Shown in pieces: positions 1 through 8,694 of a stretch of 64,000 bases of DNA (position 1 is the first letter of the stretch; each line of letters starts with the position of its first letter). The position numbers were made by a program, and so were the translations under genes. Source of the stretch: Saprospiraceae bacterium (GTDB lineage: Bacteria; Bacteroidota; Bacteroidia; Chitinophagales; Saprospiraceae); assembly GCA_022842725.1 (NCBI GenBank), contig JALHOZ010000013.1, positions 1 to 64,000 of the forward strand, written 5' to 3'. The notes under the pieces were generated by a model, which saw only the letters and a program-made list of their open reading frames with translations, was not told the origin of the DNA and did not search any database.

Positions 1-2740
1 GGTCAAAGTCAGCTGCACAATACCAAGGTGAAGTTGTCACTGTGGTATCTTTCAAAATGAATGTAGGACCTTCAAGGTCTGCAGATTTGATCAACTGAGT
101 GAATGGTGTTGAAACAATACCTTCACACCAGTCGATACATTGCCAAGTTCTGATAACTTTTTTGTTACCATGGCAATGAGGACCACAAGCTCTGATCTCT
201 TGGTCTGTATAAGTACAAACGATGTTACACAATTGACCATCAACAGGTAAGAAGTTACCGTTTCCAAGGTCAACAAACGGGAATCCGTTTCTTACATCAC
301 CTGTAGCAGCAACGATGCTTGCAGGGTCAGTGTCTGTATTACACTCAACAACTACCAATGGATTCGGGATGAATACATCAGCAAATGTGATAGGATTAAC
401 TACGATTTGTTGGATACACTCAGCACTAACGTTACCGCTACCGTCAACTGCACTCCATCTTCTCAAAATCACTTTTGTACAAACGTCACTTCCAACTTCA
501 AGGTCGTTGAAGCTTAAAACTGCGTCATCACAATTGTCAATTACATCAGGTAAACCTAAGAAATTAGGATCATTGATTGGTAAATCAAGTAATGAAGACT
601 GTAAACAAGAAATTTCGAAATCTTCACACTCAACAACAGGAGCATATTTGTCTTCTACTGTAAAGGTACCCCAACATCTGTTACCAGTGAAAGGATTCAC
701 TACAACATAAGTATGGGTTCCAAACAATCCACTGAAATTAACCAATTGATTGTTTACGTTTCCTGTAGAAACTGCTTCCTGACCGAAAGGCCAAATGTAT
801 AATTCATAAAGGTCATAACATCCGTCATAAGGTCCTTCAAGGAACATATCTGCTCTCAGGTCAATAGCACAAGATTCTTCTACTGAAATGTTTACATGAT
901 CATTACAAGACATTGCCTCAGGGATGTTTCTTACTGTTACATTAAACTGTGCAGTTGCAGTAGTACCGCAAGCATCAGTTACTGTTACAACATAATTGTA
1001 AACACCAGGGTTGATTAACAAACCGTCAAAAGTTGACCAGTTAGGTCCGGTTTGAGTTAAACCTGTTGTGAAGTTCCAGTTGATCGCATATCCACCAGGG
1101 AAAGTCTGACCATACCAAGCTTCAGCACCAGATTGTGCAAAACCTAAGTCAGTGATCAAGGTAGAAGCTCCTGTAGTAAGGTTGAATCTTCTGTACTGCA
1201 TAGAGAATGTACCCGCATTGAAAGCATGGCTATAAACAGACCCGTCCCAGAAAAATGCATCCTGACCGAAGTTACCGTTAAATCCTGCAGGTCCCAATAA
1301 AGTACAAGCTGCATTGGTTTTGTTTACTCTATAAACGTTGTCATTAGCAATGTCAAACATATACATGTTACCGGCATCGTCAATTTCAACCCAGATAGCA
1401 AAACCAATAACACCACCACCGTTAAAGTTACCGATAGTAGTTAAGGCTCCTGTATTGATGTTGATAGTAGACAACGTACCCGGAGTTCCTGCTGTTGCAA
1501 AGTACATGGTATTGGTTGTTCTGTCCCATGCATTAGAAGTTGCGTTCGCAGGTAAGTTGGAACTGATGATTGTTTCAACACCATTCTGGAATCTGTAGAA
1601 GTTAGGCGTACTAACATAATAGAAAGGATCTGTTAAGTTAGGAGCAGCTGAAGAAGGCGTGCTTTTTACAACAGCACCACCAGCTCTGAAAGGAGTTGTA
1701 CCAACAACACCACTCAAAGTACCTGCAGGAGAACCGTTGTTACCATTTGTTAAACCTACTGTACCGGTTGTTGCACCGGCAGGAGCAGTTGACCAGTGAG
1801 CAACACCCAATCCGTTAGGTGGACCAGGTACACCACCAGTGATTTGTAATGAACCAGAGAATGGCTCATAAGGACAAACAGTGATGTCTCTAGGAACAAA
1901 CTGAGCAGACAATGGATTGTTTGTACAAGTACAAACATTAGGTGTAAATACTGCTGTCAATGTATAAGCACCGTTTCCTGTTCCGAAACCGGTTACATAA
2001 ATTCTGTAAGTTGTACCACCTGTAACCGCAAAAGTTACTCTTGACTGAAGACCACAAGCATCGTCATTACCGACAACGCAGGTCAAACCAGTACAAGCAC
2101 CGGTGAAAACTCCGATTTTAGAGTCATATGTAGTACCTGTACATGTATTAAGTTCTAGTGTACCACTACAAGATGGAACATATGTATGCCAGATACCATT
2201 TGCAGTGTTCAAAGTAGTACCACAAGTAGGTACTGCCTGTGCAGGAGCACTACATGCAGTGTTTCCAGTTACGGTAGAAGTACCACCTGTAATAGGAATA
2301 GTAGGGATAGCTGTAGCAGCAGGACACAATACCTGAACCGGAGGAGAACAAGAAAGACAGTTACCTGTCACTGTTCTACAAGCAGATTCAGTTCCGCAAG
2401 CAGGGTTCAAAGCGATGTGTACTCTCACTGTACCTGTAAGGGTTGAAGTCCAGGTAAGTGGAGAAGCACCACTTGCCAATACTACGTTGGCTGCGGTTGT
2501 AATGGTTAAAAAGTTTCCGGAACCACCAGTTGCTGTGAACTGATATTGGTTACCTGTAATCAAACCGTTGAAGGTTGAGTATTCACCGGCGAAAGCACAG
2601 GTAGTGGCCTGAATAGCGCCACCGCAGGTACCGAATGTAGCAGAACCGAATGCTGCAGTGAATGTACACTGTGCATTTATGTTAACTGCTAACACCGTAC
2701 CGAAAACCAGTGTTAATAATTGATTTAAAAATCTTTTCAT
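1..2740 (-). CDS. Large secreted repeat/adhesin-like protein, 5' part only (runs off left edge)
   Basis: This frame is open from an ATG at 2740 to the window edge (913 codons, no stop). It is absent from the ORF track because it is incomplete. It starts with a clear signal peptide (MKRFLNQLLTLVFGTVLAVNINAQ-like, cut after NAQ), so it is exported. The mature part has Cys-rich beta-sandwich segments: a stretch like bacterial pre-peptidase C-terminal domains (around residues 150-260, with IWHTYVPSCSGTLELNTC), a propeller-like section around 400-520 (MYMFDIANDNVYRVNK), and then HYR/PKD-like segments (SAVDGSGNVSAECIQQIVV). This composition is usual for Bacteroidota surface proteins exported by the type IX system, but the C-terminus that would carry a sorting signal is outside the window. 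It starts 12 nt after the stop of the small secreted protein, so the two are probably co-transcribed. Function beyond surface or matrix protein is unknown. Confidence 0.85.
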   Translation of the reverse strand, partial: MKRFLNQLLTLVFGTVLAVNINAQCTFTAAFGSATFGTCGGAIQATTCAFAGEYSTFNGLITGNQYQFTATGGSGNFLTITTAANVVLASGASPLTWTSTLTGTVRVHIALNPACGTESACRTVTGNCLSCSPPVQVLCPAATAIPTIPITGGTSTVTGNTACSAPAQAVPTCGTTLNTANGIWHTYVPSCSGTLELNTCTGTTYDSKIGVFTGACTGLTCVVGNDDACGLQSRVTFAVTGGTTYRIYVTGFGTGNGAYTLTAVFTPNVCTCTNNPLSAQFVPRDITVCPYEPFSGSLQITGGVPGPPNGLGVAHWSTAPAGATTGTVGLTNGNNGSPAGTLSGVVGTTPFRAGGAVVKSTPSSAAPNLTDPFYYVSTPNFYRFQNGVETIISSNLPANATSNAWDRTTNTMYFATAGTPGTLSTININTGALTTIGNFNGGGVIGFAIWVEIDDAGNMYMFDIANDNVYRVNKTNAACTLLGPAGFNGNFGQDAFFWDGSVYSHAFNAGTFSMQYRRFNLTTGASTLITDLGFAQSGAEAWYGQTFPGGYAINWNFTTGLTQTGPNWSTFDGLLINPGVYNYVVTVTDACGTTATAQFNVTVRNIPEAMSCNDHVNISVEESCAIDLRADMFLEGPYDGCYDLYELYIWPFGQEAVSTGNVNNQLVNFSGLFGTHTYVVVNPFTGNRCWGTFTVEDKYAPVVECEDFEISCLQSSLLDLPINDPNFLGLPDVIDNCDDAVLSFNDLEVGSDVCTKVILRRWSAVDGSGNVSAECIQQIVVNPITFADVFIPNPLVVVECNTDTDPASIVAATGDVRNGFPFVDLGNGNFLPVDGQLCNIVCTYTDQEIRACGPHCHGNKKVIRTWQCIDWCEGIVSTPFTQLIKSADLEGPTFILKDTTVTTSPWYCAADFD

Positions 2741-2752
2741 TGAGATTGAGAT

Positions 2753-3157
2753 TTAGTTAAGGAATACAATTGAGTGAAAAGCATCGATTGCTTCTTTTTT
2801 CTTGATCATGTTACCTTCCGCTTGTGGAAAGTCCATCAAAAAAATAGCAATGTTGTCATTGTAAGCAGCACTGACTGCTTTTCCGGAAAGGAGGTCAGAA
2901 AGCATTCCTTTGTAAAGGACAGCTTCTACCGTTTTCATCTTCTCAGTCACCGGATCAATCGGAGATTGATTCAGTTCATGGTAAAGTACCGGCAATTTCT
3001 GCTGGATACCTGCAGTGATCTGATCTTTAGTTTTGGAAATTCCATTTTGTTTTGTCAATGTAGCAACACCAGCACTTAGGTCGCTTTGCGCAGACAAACT
3101 AGAAAAACCGAAACAAAAACCAATCACCAAAATGAAAGAAAATGTTAACTTCTTCAT
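2753..3157 (-). CDS. Small secreted protein of unknown function (134 aa)
   Basis: I do not recognise the family. The N-terminus is a standard signal peptide (MKKLTFSFILVIGFCFGFSSLSAQ, cut after SAQ), leaving a mature protein of about 110 residues predicted mostly helical (EKMKTVEAVLYKGMLSDLLSG) without cysteines. It lies directly upstream of, and in the same direction as, the large repeat protein, with a 12-nt gap, and a long structured leader precedes it. The pairing suggests a shared envelope role, for example an accessory factor for the large protein, but that is inference from position only. Opposite-strand ORF 2774..3079 is a shadow. Confidence 0.75.
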   Translation of the reverse strand: MKKLTFSFILVIGFCFGFSSLSAQSDLSAGVATLTKQNGISKTKDQITAGIQQKLPVLYHELNQSPIDPVTEKMKTVEAVLYKGMLSDLLSGKAVSAAYNDNIAIFLMDFPQAEGNMIKKKEAIDAFHSIVFLN

Positions 3158-3876
3158 GAGATTGAGTTTTGGTTAAAAAAATTAAAATTTATGAAATAAT
3201 AAATTAGCCTATACATGGACAGGTCGTACCTGTACGGCGACGGGAGGAAAGAGCTGTGTACGATCTTTTATACATCCAAAACATTAGGGTGTCGGATGTA
3301 CATCTGAATCGAAAGCAGATTGAGGAGCCTTAGGATGTTTATGTACGAGAGCACATAAACTATTGGGTTAAGAAATAGAAACGGAAAAGATTTTAATGAT
3401 TTTCGTCAGTATGGTCATTAAATCGAATCAAATCCGGTGTAGTTTTCTATCTTTCTTATTTCGTCTGTATGTTTGTTATCCCTGTTCTTTAACAAGAATT
3501 GTTTATTCGGCGCAAAAATATGAATAAATTATATACGATGTATTAAAATACGTAAATATTTTATTACACGTATGTAATATACTTGACTCTTTTTGTCGAA
3601 TGGACACGCAAATATACCACTCTTTGGTTTCCAAATGAAGGATTTGGTCATTTTTTTATGGTTAATTTTAATATATAATTTTTCAATATATGTAAAGGTT
3701 TATCCTGGTAAGGTTATTTACACCGTTTTTACATTCCGTATTGAACAACAGGATAAGGTTCAACCAAAATTATAACAAGGTATCGTTTGTAGTGTAGTAT
3801 ACATGAGGTAACTATATAATTGCTGATGACCCGCTGTCCATCATTAACCCGATATTTTTTCCCTTTTGATTCCTTC
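3158..3876. other. 719-bp intergenic stretch with a hairpin-rich leader
   Basis: No credible gene. A perfect minus-strand -7 box (3513-3520) would give the 2753..3157 gene a leader of about 350 nt. Within it lie several perfect short inverted repeats: ACAGGT/ACCTGT at 3219-3233, TACATCC/GGATGTA at 3271-3300, ATCTG/CAGAT at about 3303-3321 and GTTTATGT/ACATAAAC at 3337-3360. The section 3361-3876 is AT-rich; the 60-aa ORF at 3593..3775 has no supporting signal. Confidence 0.5.
3513..3520 (-). promoter_or_regulatory. Candidate -7 box TATTTTTG for the minus-strand secreted-protein operon
   Basis: The plus strand reads CAAAAATA, i.e. TATTTTTG on the minus strand, matching the Bacteroidota -7 consensus TAnnTTTG. 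No TTG sits at the expected -33 distance, so this is a consensus match only. Start of transcription would fall near 3505. Confidence 0.4.
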
Positions 3877-5355
3877 TTAATCAGAAGCCCTGGCAGTTGT
3901 CTGTTCCTGAATCCAACAAGGCACAGAATATTTTGCGCCTTCTTTGATTCCCCTGAAAAATAAATCTTCCTTTTTAGGCATATATTGGGCATAACGGGAT
4001 ATCCACTTGTTTGCTTCAGCGGTAAATGATGGATCCACGGATTTTGCCAATTGAAACTGGTCAATAGCAACCCACGTCACTATCTGGCTGTCCCAACCGG
4101 TGCCCGGACCACATAAGGGTCCGCTGGAAGCGTACAATTTACCGATCAACATATAGGGTTCTCCCCAGTTTGGTTTTAAATCAGCAGCCTTACGTGCATA
4201 TTGTCTGGATACACTGAAGTTTTTTAAATCACCGTAATATATCTTTGAGATCAGCAAATAATATTTTGCTTTGATTTCTTTGTCTGCAGATTCCTGGGCA
4301 AATTGTTCAAATTTTTGAACTGCCTCTTTGTATCTCCCTTTAAGATATGCGTCATATCCCTGTTTGGCAAGCCCCGGAGTTTCAGGTGCCACATAACATT
4401 GTTTGGATTTTATGTCTGTAAGTCGGGCCAGATCAGCACCCTTCGGATCACAGTCTCCTCTGAACAGTCTGGTGTATGCCGTATTAACCAATTCACAACT
4501 ATCAGGATACCTGTTGACCAAAGGCATATATTTATGGGAATAGTAGTTACAGTCATAAAAATCTTCCACTCCTTCCAATAGTTCCATCTGAACCGGAGCA
4601 TATCCCTCAATGACTTTCCAGGTATCACATTCTTTACCTTTACAATTGGCCAAACCATTTTCCACGATCTGGGTAATCAATGTGGCATACCGAACACCCT
4701 CTTCTCTGGATATTTTACCGGCAACTACCCTGTCATACAACATTTTTGAAAAAGGATTGATTACAAAATATGCTGATTGAATACCTTTGGCATCAATATG
4801 TTCGGTAAACCATGTAAATATAACCGACGTATCTATATATGTAGGAAAATAATAAAATGCATCAAATGCTTTCAGACCGGAGATATAGACTTTTTCATCA
4901 AAACAGTAAGCACGTTTGTCATACAGCATAAAAACTGAATCCACATATTTTTTTTTCAAATCAGCATCGGTTTCTTTATCAAAAAGATATTTATACAGTT
5001 TCACCCCATCATCATATTGGGATTTGACTTTGCCATTGGAAGCGGGTGCCATACCATATGCCTGTCTCCATAATCCCAAGGCATCTTCCATTCTGTTTGC
5101 CTTCATATTATCACGATACAATACATAAGCTGTCATGGCTGTCTCTCTATCTGCACCATTCAGGTCGTCGAATGTGGCACATGGACTTTTAAATGTTTCC
5201 TCCTCCGTTGTTGGATTAACAACCGGAGCAGGATCAGTATTTTTTGGCAGCTCTTCGGTGACTTTAGGTGTACAGGACAACACACCTATATATATAAGGC
5301 ATAATATCCATAAAGGCTTGTTTGAAAAAAAGAAATGATTTTGTAAATGTGCCAT
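3877..5355 (-). CDS. TPR-containing lipoprotein (492 aa)
   Basis: The ORF track begins 12 codons upstream, but the ATG at 5355 is preferred because it puts a lipoprotein signal (MAHLQNHF...LWILCLIYIGVLSC) at the N-terminus, with Cys in a usual lipobox (VLSC). The mature chain starts with a Pro/Glu/Thr linker and then consists of helical repeats. Clear TPR-type units are near residues 335-420 (YDAYLKGRYKEAVQKFEQFA; SRQYARKAADLKPNWGEPYM). The end is a short GWDSQIVTW... segment common in Bacteroidota TPR lipoproteins. It is likely a periplasm-facing inner- or outer-membrane scaffold protein; no catalytic motif is seen. It stands alone on the minus strand, divergent from metG. Function unknown. 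Confidence 0.8.
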   Translation of the reverse strand: MAHLQNHFFFSNKPLWILCLIYIGVLSCTPKVTEELPKNTDPAPVVNPTTEEETFKSPCATFDDLNGADRETAMTAYVLYRDNMKANRMEDALGLWRQAYGMAPASNGKVKSQYDDGVKLYKYLFDKETDADLKKKYVDSVFMLYDKRAYCFDEKVYISGLKAFDAFYYFPTYIDTSVIFTWFTEHIDAKGIQSAYFVINPFSKMLYDRVVAGKISREEGVRYATLITQIVENGLANCKGKECDTWKVIEGYAPVQMELLEGVEDFYDCNYYSHKYMPLVNRYPDSCELVNTAYTRLFRGDCDPKGADLARLTDIKSKQCYVAPETPGLAKQGYDAYLKGRYKEAVQKFEQFAQESADKEIKAKYYLLISKIYYGDLKNFSVSRQYARKAADLKPNWGEPYMLIGKLYASSGPLCGPGTGWDSQIVTWVAIDQFQLAKSVDPSFTAEANKWISRYAQYMPKKEDLFFRGIKEGAKYSVPCWIQEQTTARASD

Positions 5356-6073
5356 GGCTGTTTGTATCTGAAATATAAAGAAAGAAAACACCTGAATCGT
5401 ATCGAATGTTTATTGCATTTGTTTTGAATGAAGGAAGAAAAGCACATAACAAGGTTGTAAAATGGATACTTTGAAAATACCCTTGACCTAACTTTTCATA
5501 AAAATAAATATATAATTATTTTCAAGGTACTTATGTAGTGCTCCTTAGTATTAGGTGTCTTTAATACAATCTCAGGTTGCTTTATCATCATATAAAAATT
5601 ATTAACCTTTATAATATCTGTAATCAATCGTCATTATACATTAATTAATTTTATCTTGTATTTTTATATGAATTACAGGAATAACTACAAATATATTTTT
5701 ATTATATATCTCTTAATACCGAATAATACCTGCTATATATATTTAAATATTTTGTAATAATATATTGCTTTTTTAGTGATTTATGGGCGATCCCCTGTCG
5801 GGTCTTTACTTCCCTGTCCCGTCATTTTTAAGATGACGGGACAGGTCGTGTCCGCTTCTATCCCTATCGCTTGAGGTTTGTCTTCCGGTTTAAAATTCCG
5901 TCTGTCAGAATAATTACCAACCCGAACCGGATTTCATTTTCTATCATTGGATTGTTTTGATAGGTATGGGTAATTTTATTAAAAAATCAGCATCCGATAA
6001 TCCGGATTTCCCCTTCTTCAGGTAAAATAAAAAAGATATAACTGCCCCTGAGAAAATGTTTAACCTATTTATC
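5356..6073. other. About 720-bp AT-rich intergenic region between divergent genes
   Basis: No coding frame is supported. The section 5460-5780 is extremely AT-rich. A perfect inverted repeat lies at 5813-5845. No other recognisable element was seen apart from the metG promoter box at its right edge. Confidence 0.5.
5813..5845. repeat. Perfect 13-bp inverted repeat with 7-nt loop
   Basis: The arms CCTGTCCCGTCAT and ATGACGGGACAGG are exact reverse complements around the loop ttttaag. A further partial match to the arm (cccctgtcggg) sits just upstream at about 5792-5802. There is no T-run after it on either strand, so it is not a standard terminator. It may be a remnant of a short palindromic element. 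Confidence 0.6.
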
Positions 6074-6081
6074 TATCTTTG
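6074..6081 (+). promoter_or_regulatory. -7 box TATCTTTG for metG
   Basis: Perfect match to TAnnTTTG placed 22 nt before the chosen metG ATG. Transcription would start near 6088. This places the ORF-track start at 6056 upstream of the transcript and supports ATG 6104. No good -33 TTG was found. Confidence 0.55.
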
Positions 6082-6103
6082 CACTTTTATTTCAGGAAAA
6101 AAG

Positions 6104-8251
6104 ATGAGACATTTCAACAGATATCTGGTTACTTCCGCCCTACCTTATGCCAACGGGCCCTTACATATAGGCCACTTGGCAGGTGCCTACCTTTCCGCTG
6201 ACATTTACGTTCGCTTTCAGCGTTTGATGGGAAAAGATATCGTTTTTATTTGCGGTTCAGACGAACACGGCGCAGCCATAACGATCAAAGCCATGAAAGA
6301 AGGTCTTCATCCTCAGCAGATTGTGGACAAATATCACGAATTATTTGTTGATACTTTTCAAAAAATGGGTATTTCCTTTGACATGTATCATCGTACAAGT
6401 TCACCATTACATCATCAGACTTCACAGGATTTTTTCGAAAAATTGTACAAAAAGAAAGAATTTTCAGAACAGGAATCCGAACAGTATTTTGATGAAAAAG
6501 CAAACCAATTTCTGGCTGACCGTTATATCAAAGGTACTTGTCCTAAATGTAGTTTTGACAGTGCCTATGGTGACCAATGTGAAAATTGCGGAACATCGCT
6601 GAATCCCACAGATTTAATCGAACCCAAATCGATGCTTTCAGGAGAAACACCTGTGCTTAAAAAAACCAAACATTGGTATCTTCCGTTGGATAAATACGAA
6701 ACATGGTTGAGACCCTGGATCGAAACCGGTCAGGTCGACGGCATGGAAACACACGATCCTGATGATTGGAAAAACCACGTTTTAGGTCAATGCAAATCAT
6801 GGCTTGACTCTGGCCTTCAACCACGTGCTATGACAAGAGATCTGGACTGGGGCGTCGACGTTCCGAAATCCATTCCCGGTCATGAAGGCAAAAAATTGTA
6901 CGTTTGGATGGATGCTCCCATCGGATATATATCTGCAACCAAACAATGGGCAGCAGACAACAAAAAAAACTGGAAAAAATATTGGCAATCTGATGATACC
7001 GCGCTGATTCATTTTATCGGCAAAGATAATATTGTATTTCATTGCCTGATTTTTCCTGCCATTCTGAAAGCTCACGGAGATTATATTCTACCCTATAACG
7101 TTCCTGCAAACCAATTTATGAATCTGGAAGGTGACAAAATATCCACTTCCCGCAATTGGGCGGTGTGGGTACACGAATACCTCGAAGACATTCCAAACAG
7201 ACAAGACGAATTAAGATATTGTATGGTAAAAAATATGCCGGAACAAAAAGACAGCGAATTCACCTGGAAAGGATTTCAGGATGGTGTCAATAATGAGTTG
7301 GTCAATAATCTGGCAAATTTTGTCAATCGCGTCGTTGTTCTTACTCAAAAATATTACGGCGGTAAAGTGCCGAAATTTGACGAAAATGTCGAAATCAACA
7401 GTCCGGAAGATCAATACGAAGAAACCTATCATGACAGTGAACTCCTTCGTTTATTTGACGATATTCAGGAATACGCACAACATATCCGCGAGTTCAGATT
7501 TAAAGACGGCCTGAAGACCATGATGGAAATTTCTACCAAAGGAAATCAGATCCTACAATTTAACGAACCCTGGAAAGCTTTCAAAGACAATCCGGAAAGG
7601 GTCAAGGTGGTGATGAACCTGACGTTGCAGTATGTAGCAGCTATCAGAATCATGTGCCAACCATTTTTGCCTTTTGCTTCCGAAAAAATAACGGCTTTAC
7701 TGCAATTACCTCCATTAAAAAACAATGGAGATCTGGTAAAAATGCTCGACCAACTGGCTGAAGGAAAACCAGTCATCAAAACAGGTCATGTCATCGGCGA
7801 GCCTATACATTTATTCACCCGAATCGATGATGAAACCATCGAATATCAGGTTCAGAAATTAAAAAATAAAGAAAAAGATCAGGTCCAACCCGTTTCCGAA
7901 AACGAAACCCGTCAGGAAGTAAAACCTGAAATTCAATTTGATGATTTTTCAAAACTTGATCTGAGAACAGCCACCATCATTGCTGCAGAAGCAGTGCCTA
8001 AAGCCGACAAATTACTAAAACTCAGTCTTGATCTTGGTTTTGAACAAAGAACCGTTGTATCAGGAATTGCACAACACTATAAACCGGAAGAAATCACCGG
8101 AAAACAAGTAGTGATCGTAGCCAATCTGGCACCCCGAAAAATGAAAGGTATTGAATCTCAGGGTATGATCCTTATGGCTGAAAACGGAGATGGAAAATTG
8201 TGTTTTGTTTCTCCCGAAACAACCTGGGCTAATGGTTTCGGCGTAAAATAG
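6104..8251 (+). CDS. metG: Methionyl-tRNA synthetase with C-terminal tRNA-binding domain (715 aa)
   Basis: Charges tRNA-Met with methionine in the cytoplasm. The class I signature is PYANGPLHIGHLAGAY near residues 11-26 (HIGH motif LHIGH), and the KMSKS equivalent is GDKISTS near 342-348. A zinc knuckle CPKC...CENC lies around residues 145-165, typical of the MetG1 type. After the anticodon-binding helices a charged linker leads to a Trbp111/EMAP-like OB fold at about 611-715 (KLDLRTATIIAAEAVPKADK), which gives dimerisation and tRNA binding in long MetG forms. I take ATG 6104 rather than the track start 6056 because the protein family begins here and a -7 box lies between the two. The Fur gene follows after 6 nt. 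Confidence 0.97.
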   Translation: MRHFNRYLVTSALPYANGPLHIGHLAGAYLSADIYVRFQRLMGKDIVFICGSDEHGAAITIKAMKEGLHPQQIVDKYHELFVDTFQKMGISFDMYHRTSSPLHHQTSQDFFEKLYKKKEFSEQESEQYFDEKANQFLADRYIKGTCPKCSFDSAYGDQCENCGTSLNPTDLIEPKSMLSGETPVLKKTKHWYLPLDKYETWLRPWIETGQVDGMETHDPDDWKNHVLGQCKSWLDSGLQPRAMTRDLDWGVDVPKSIPGHEGKKLYVWMDAPIGYISATKQWAADNKKNWKKYWQSDDTALIHFIGKDNIVFHCLIFPAILKAHGDYILPYNVPANQFMNLEGDKISTSRNWAVWVHEYLEDIPNRQDELRYCMVKNMPEQKDSEFTWKGFQDGVNNELVNNLANFVNRVVVLTQKYYGGKVPKFDENVEINSPEDQYEETYHDSELLRLFDDIQEYAQHIREFRFKDGLKTMMEISTKGNQILQFNEPWKAFKDNPERVKVVMNLTLQYVAAIRIMCQPFLPFASEKITALLQLPPLKNNGDLVKMLDQLAEGKPVIKTGHVIGEPIHLFTRIDDETIEYQVQKLKNKEKDQVQPVSENETRQEVKPEIQFDDFSKLDLRTATIIAAEAVPKADKLLKLSLDLGFEQRTVVSGIAQHYKPEEITGKQVVIVANLAPRKMKGIESQGMILMAENGDGKLCFVSPETTWANGFGVK

Positions 8252-8257
8252 CAGCAG

Positions 8258-8674
8258 ATGGTACAAATTGAAGAAACCCTCAAAAAACACGGTCTGAGAC
8301 ACACTTTATTCCGTGCACAGATTCTGGATATTTTTCACGACAGCAAATACGCACTGTCTAATAATGATATAGAATCAAAATTGGAAAATTTTGACCGGAT
8401 TACCCTGTACCGAACCCTCAAAAGTTTTGAAGAAAAAGGATTAATTCACAAAATATCAGACAACAACGGCAATCTCAAATATGCCATGTGTGAAGGAGAT
8501 TGTGACGAAGGCCACCACCATGACCAACATGTTCATTTTCATTGCGAAAAATGTGACAAATCATTTTGTATCGACGAATTGAATGTACCCGATGTCAAGG
8601 TTCCCGAAGGATATACGGTTGTCACACGGGATATGCTTCTGAAAGGTGTGTGCAAAGAATGTAATCAATCATAA
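8258..8674 (+). CDS. Fur-family metal-responsive transcriptional regulator (138 aa)
   Basis: Full-length Fur-type repressor. The N-terminal winged helix spans roughly residues 1-80 (ITLYRTLKSFEEKGLIHKI is the recognition helix and wing). The C-terminal dimerisation/metal domain has two structural-zinc pairs, CEKC (HFHCEKCDKSFC) and CKEC at the end, and an unusually His-rich run (EGHHHDQHVHFHC), suitable for a sensory metal site. Which metal it senses (Fe, Zn, Mn or peroxide) cannot be decided from sequence; the His-rich loop fits zinc or peroxide sensing as well as iron. It starts 6 nt after metG and 20 nt before the E1 gene, so it is probably in their transcript. No obvious Fur box was identified. 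Confidence 0.9.
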   Translation: MVQIEETLKKHGLRHTLFRAQILDIFHDSKYALSNNDIESKLENFDRITLYRTLKSFEEKGLIHKISDNNGNLKYAMCEGDCDEGHHHDQHVHFHCEKCDKSFCIDELNVPDVKVPEGYTVVTRDMLLKGVCKECNQS

Positions 8675-8694
8675 AAAATTGAAATAAAAAATAT

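Noticed and set aside
3593-3775. 60-aa plus-strand ORF in the intergenic region
   Set aside because: Low-complexity hydrophobic translation from AT-rich DNA, no promoter or neighbour support.
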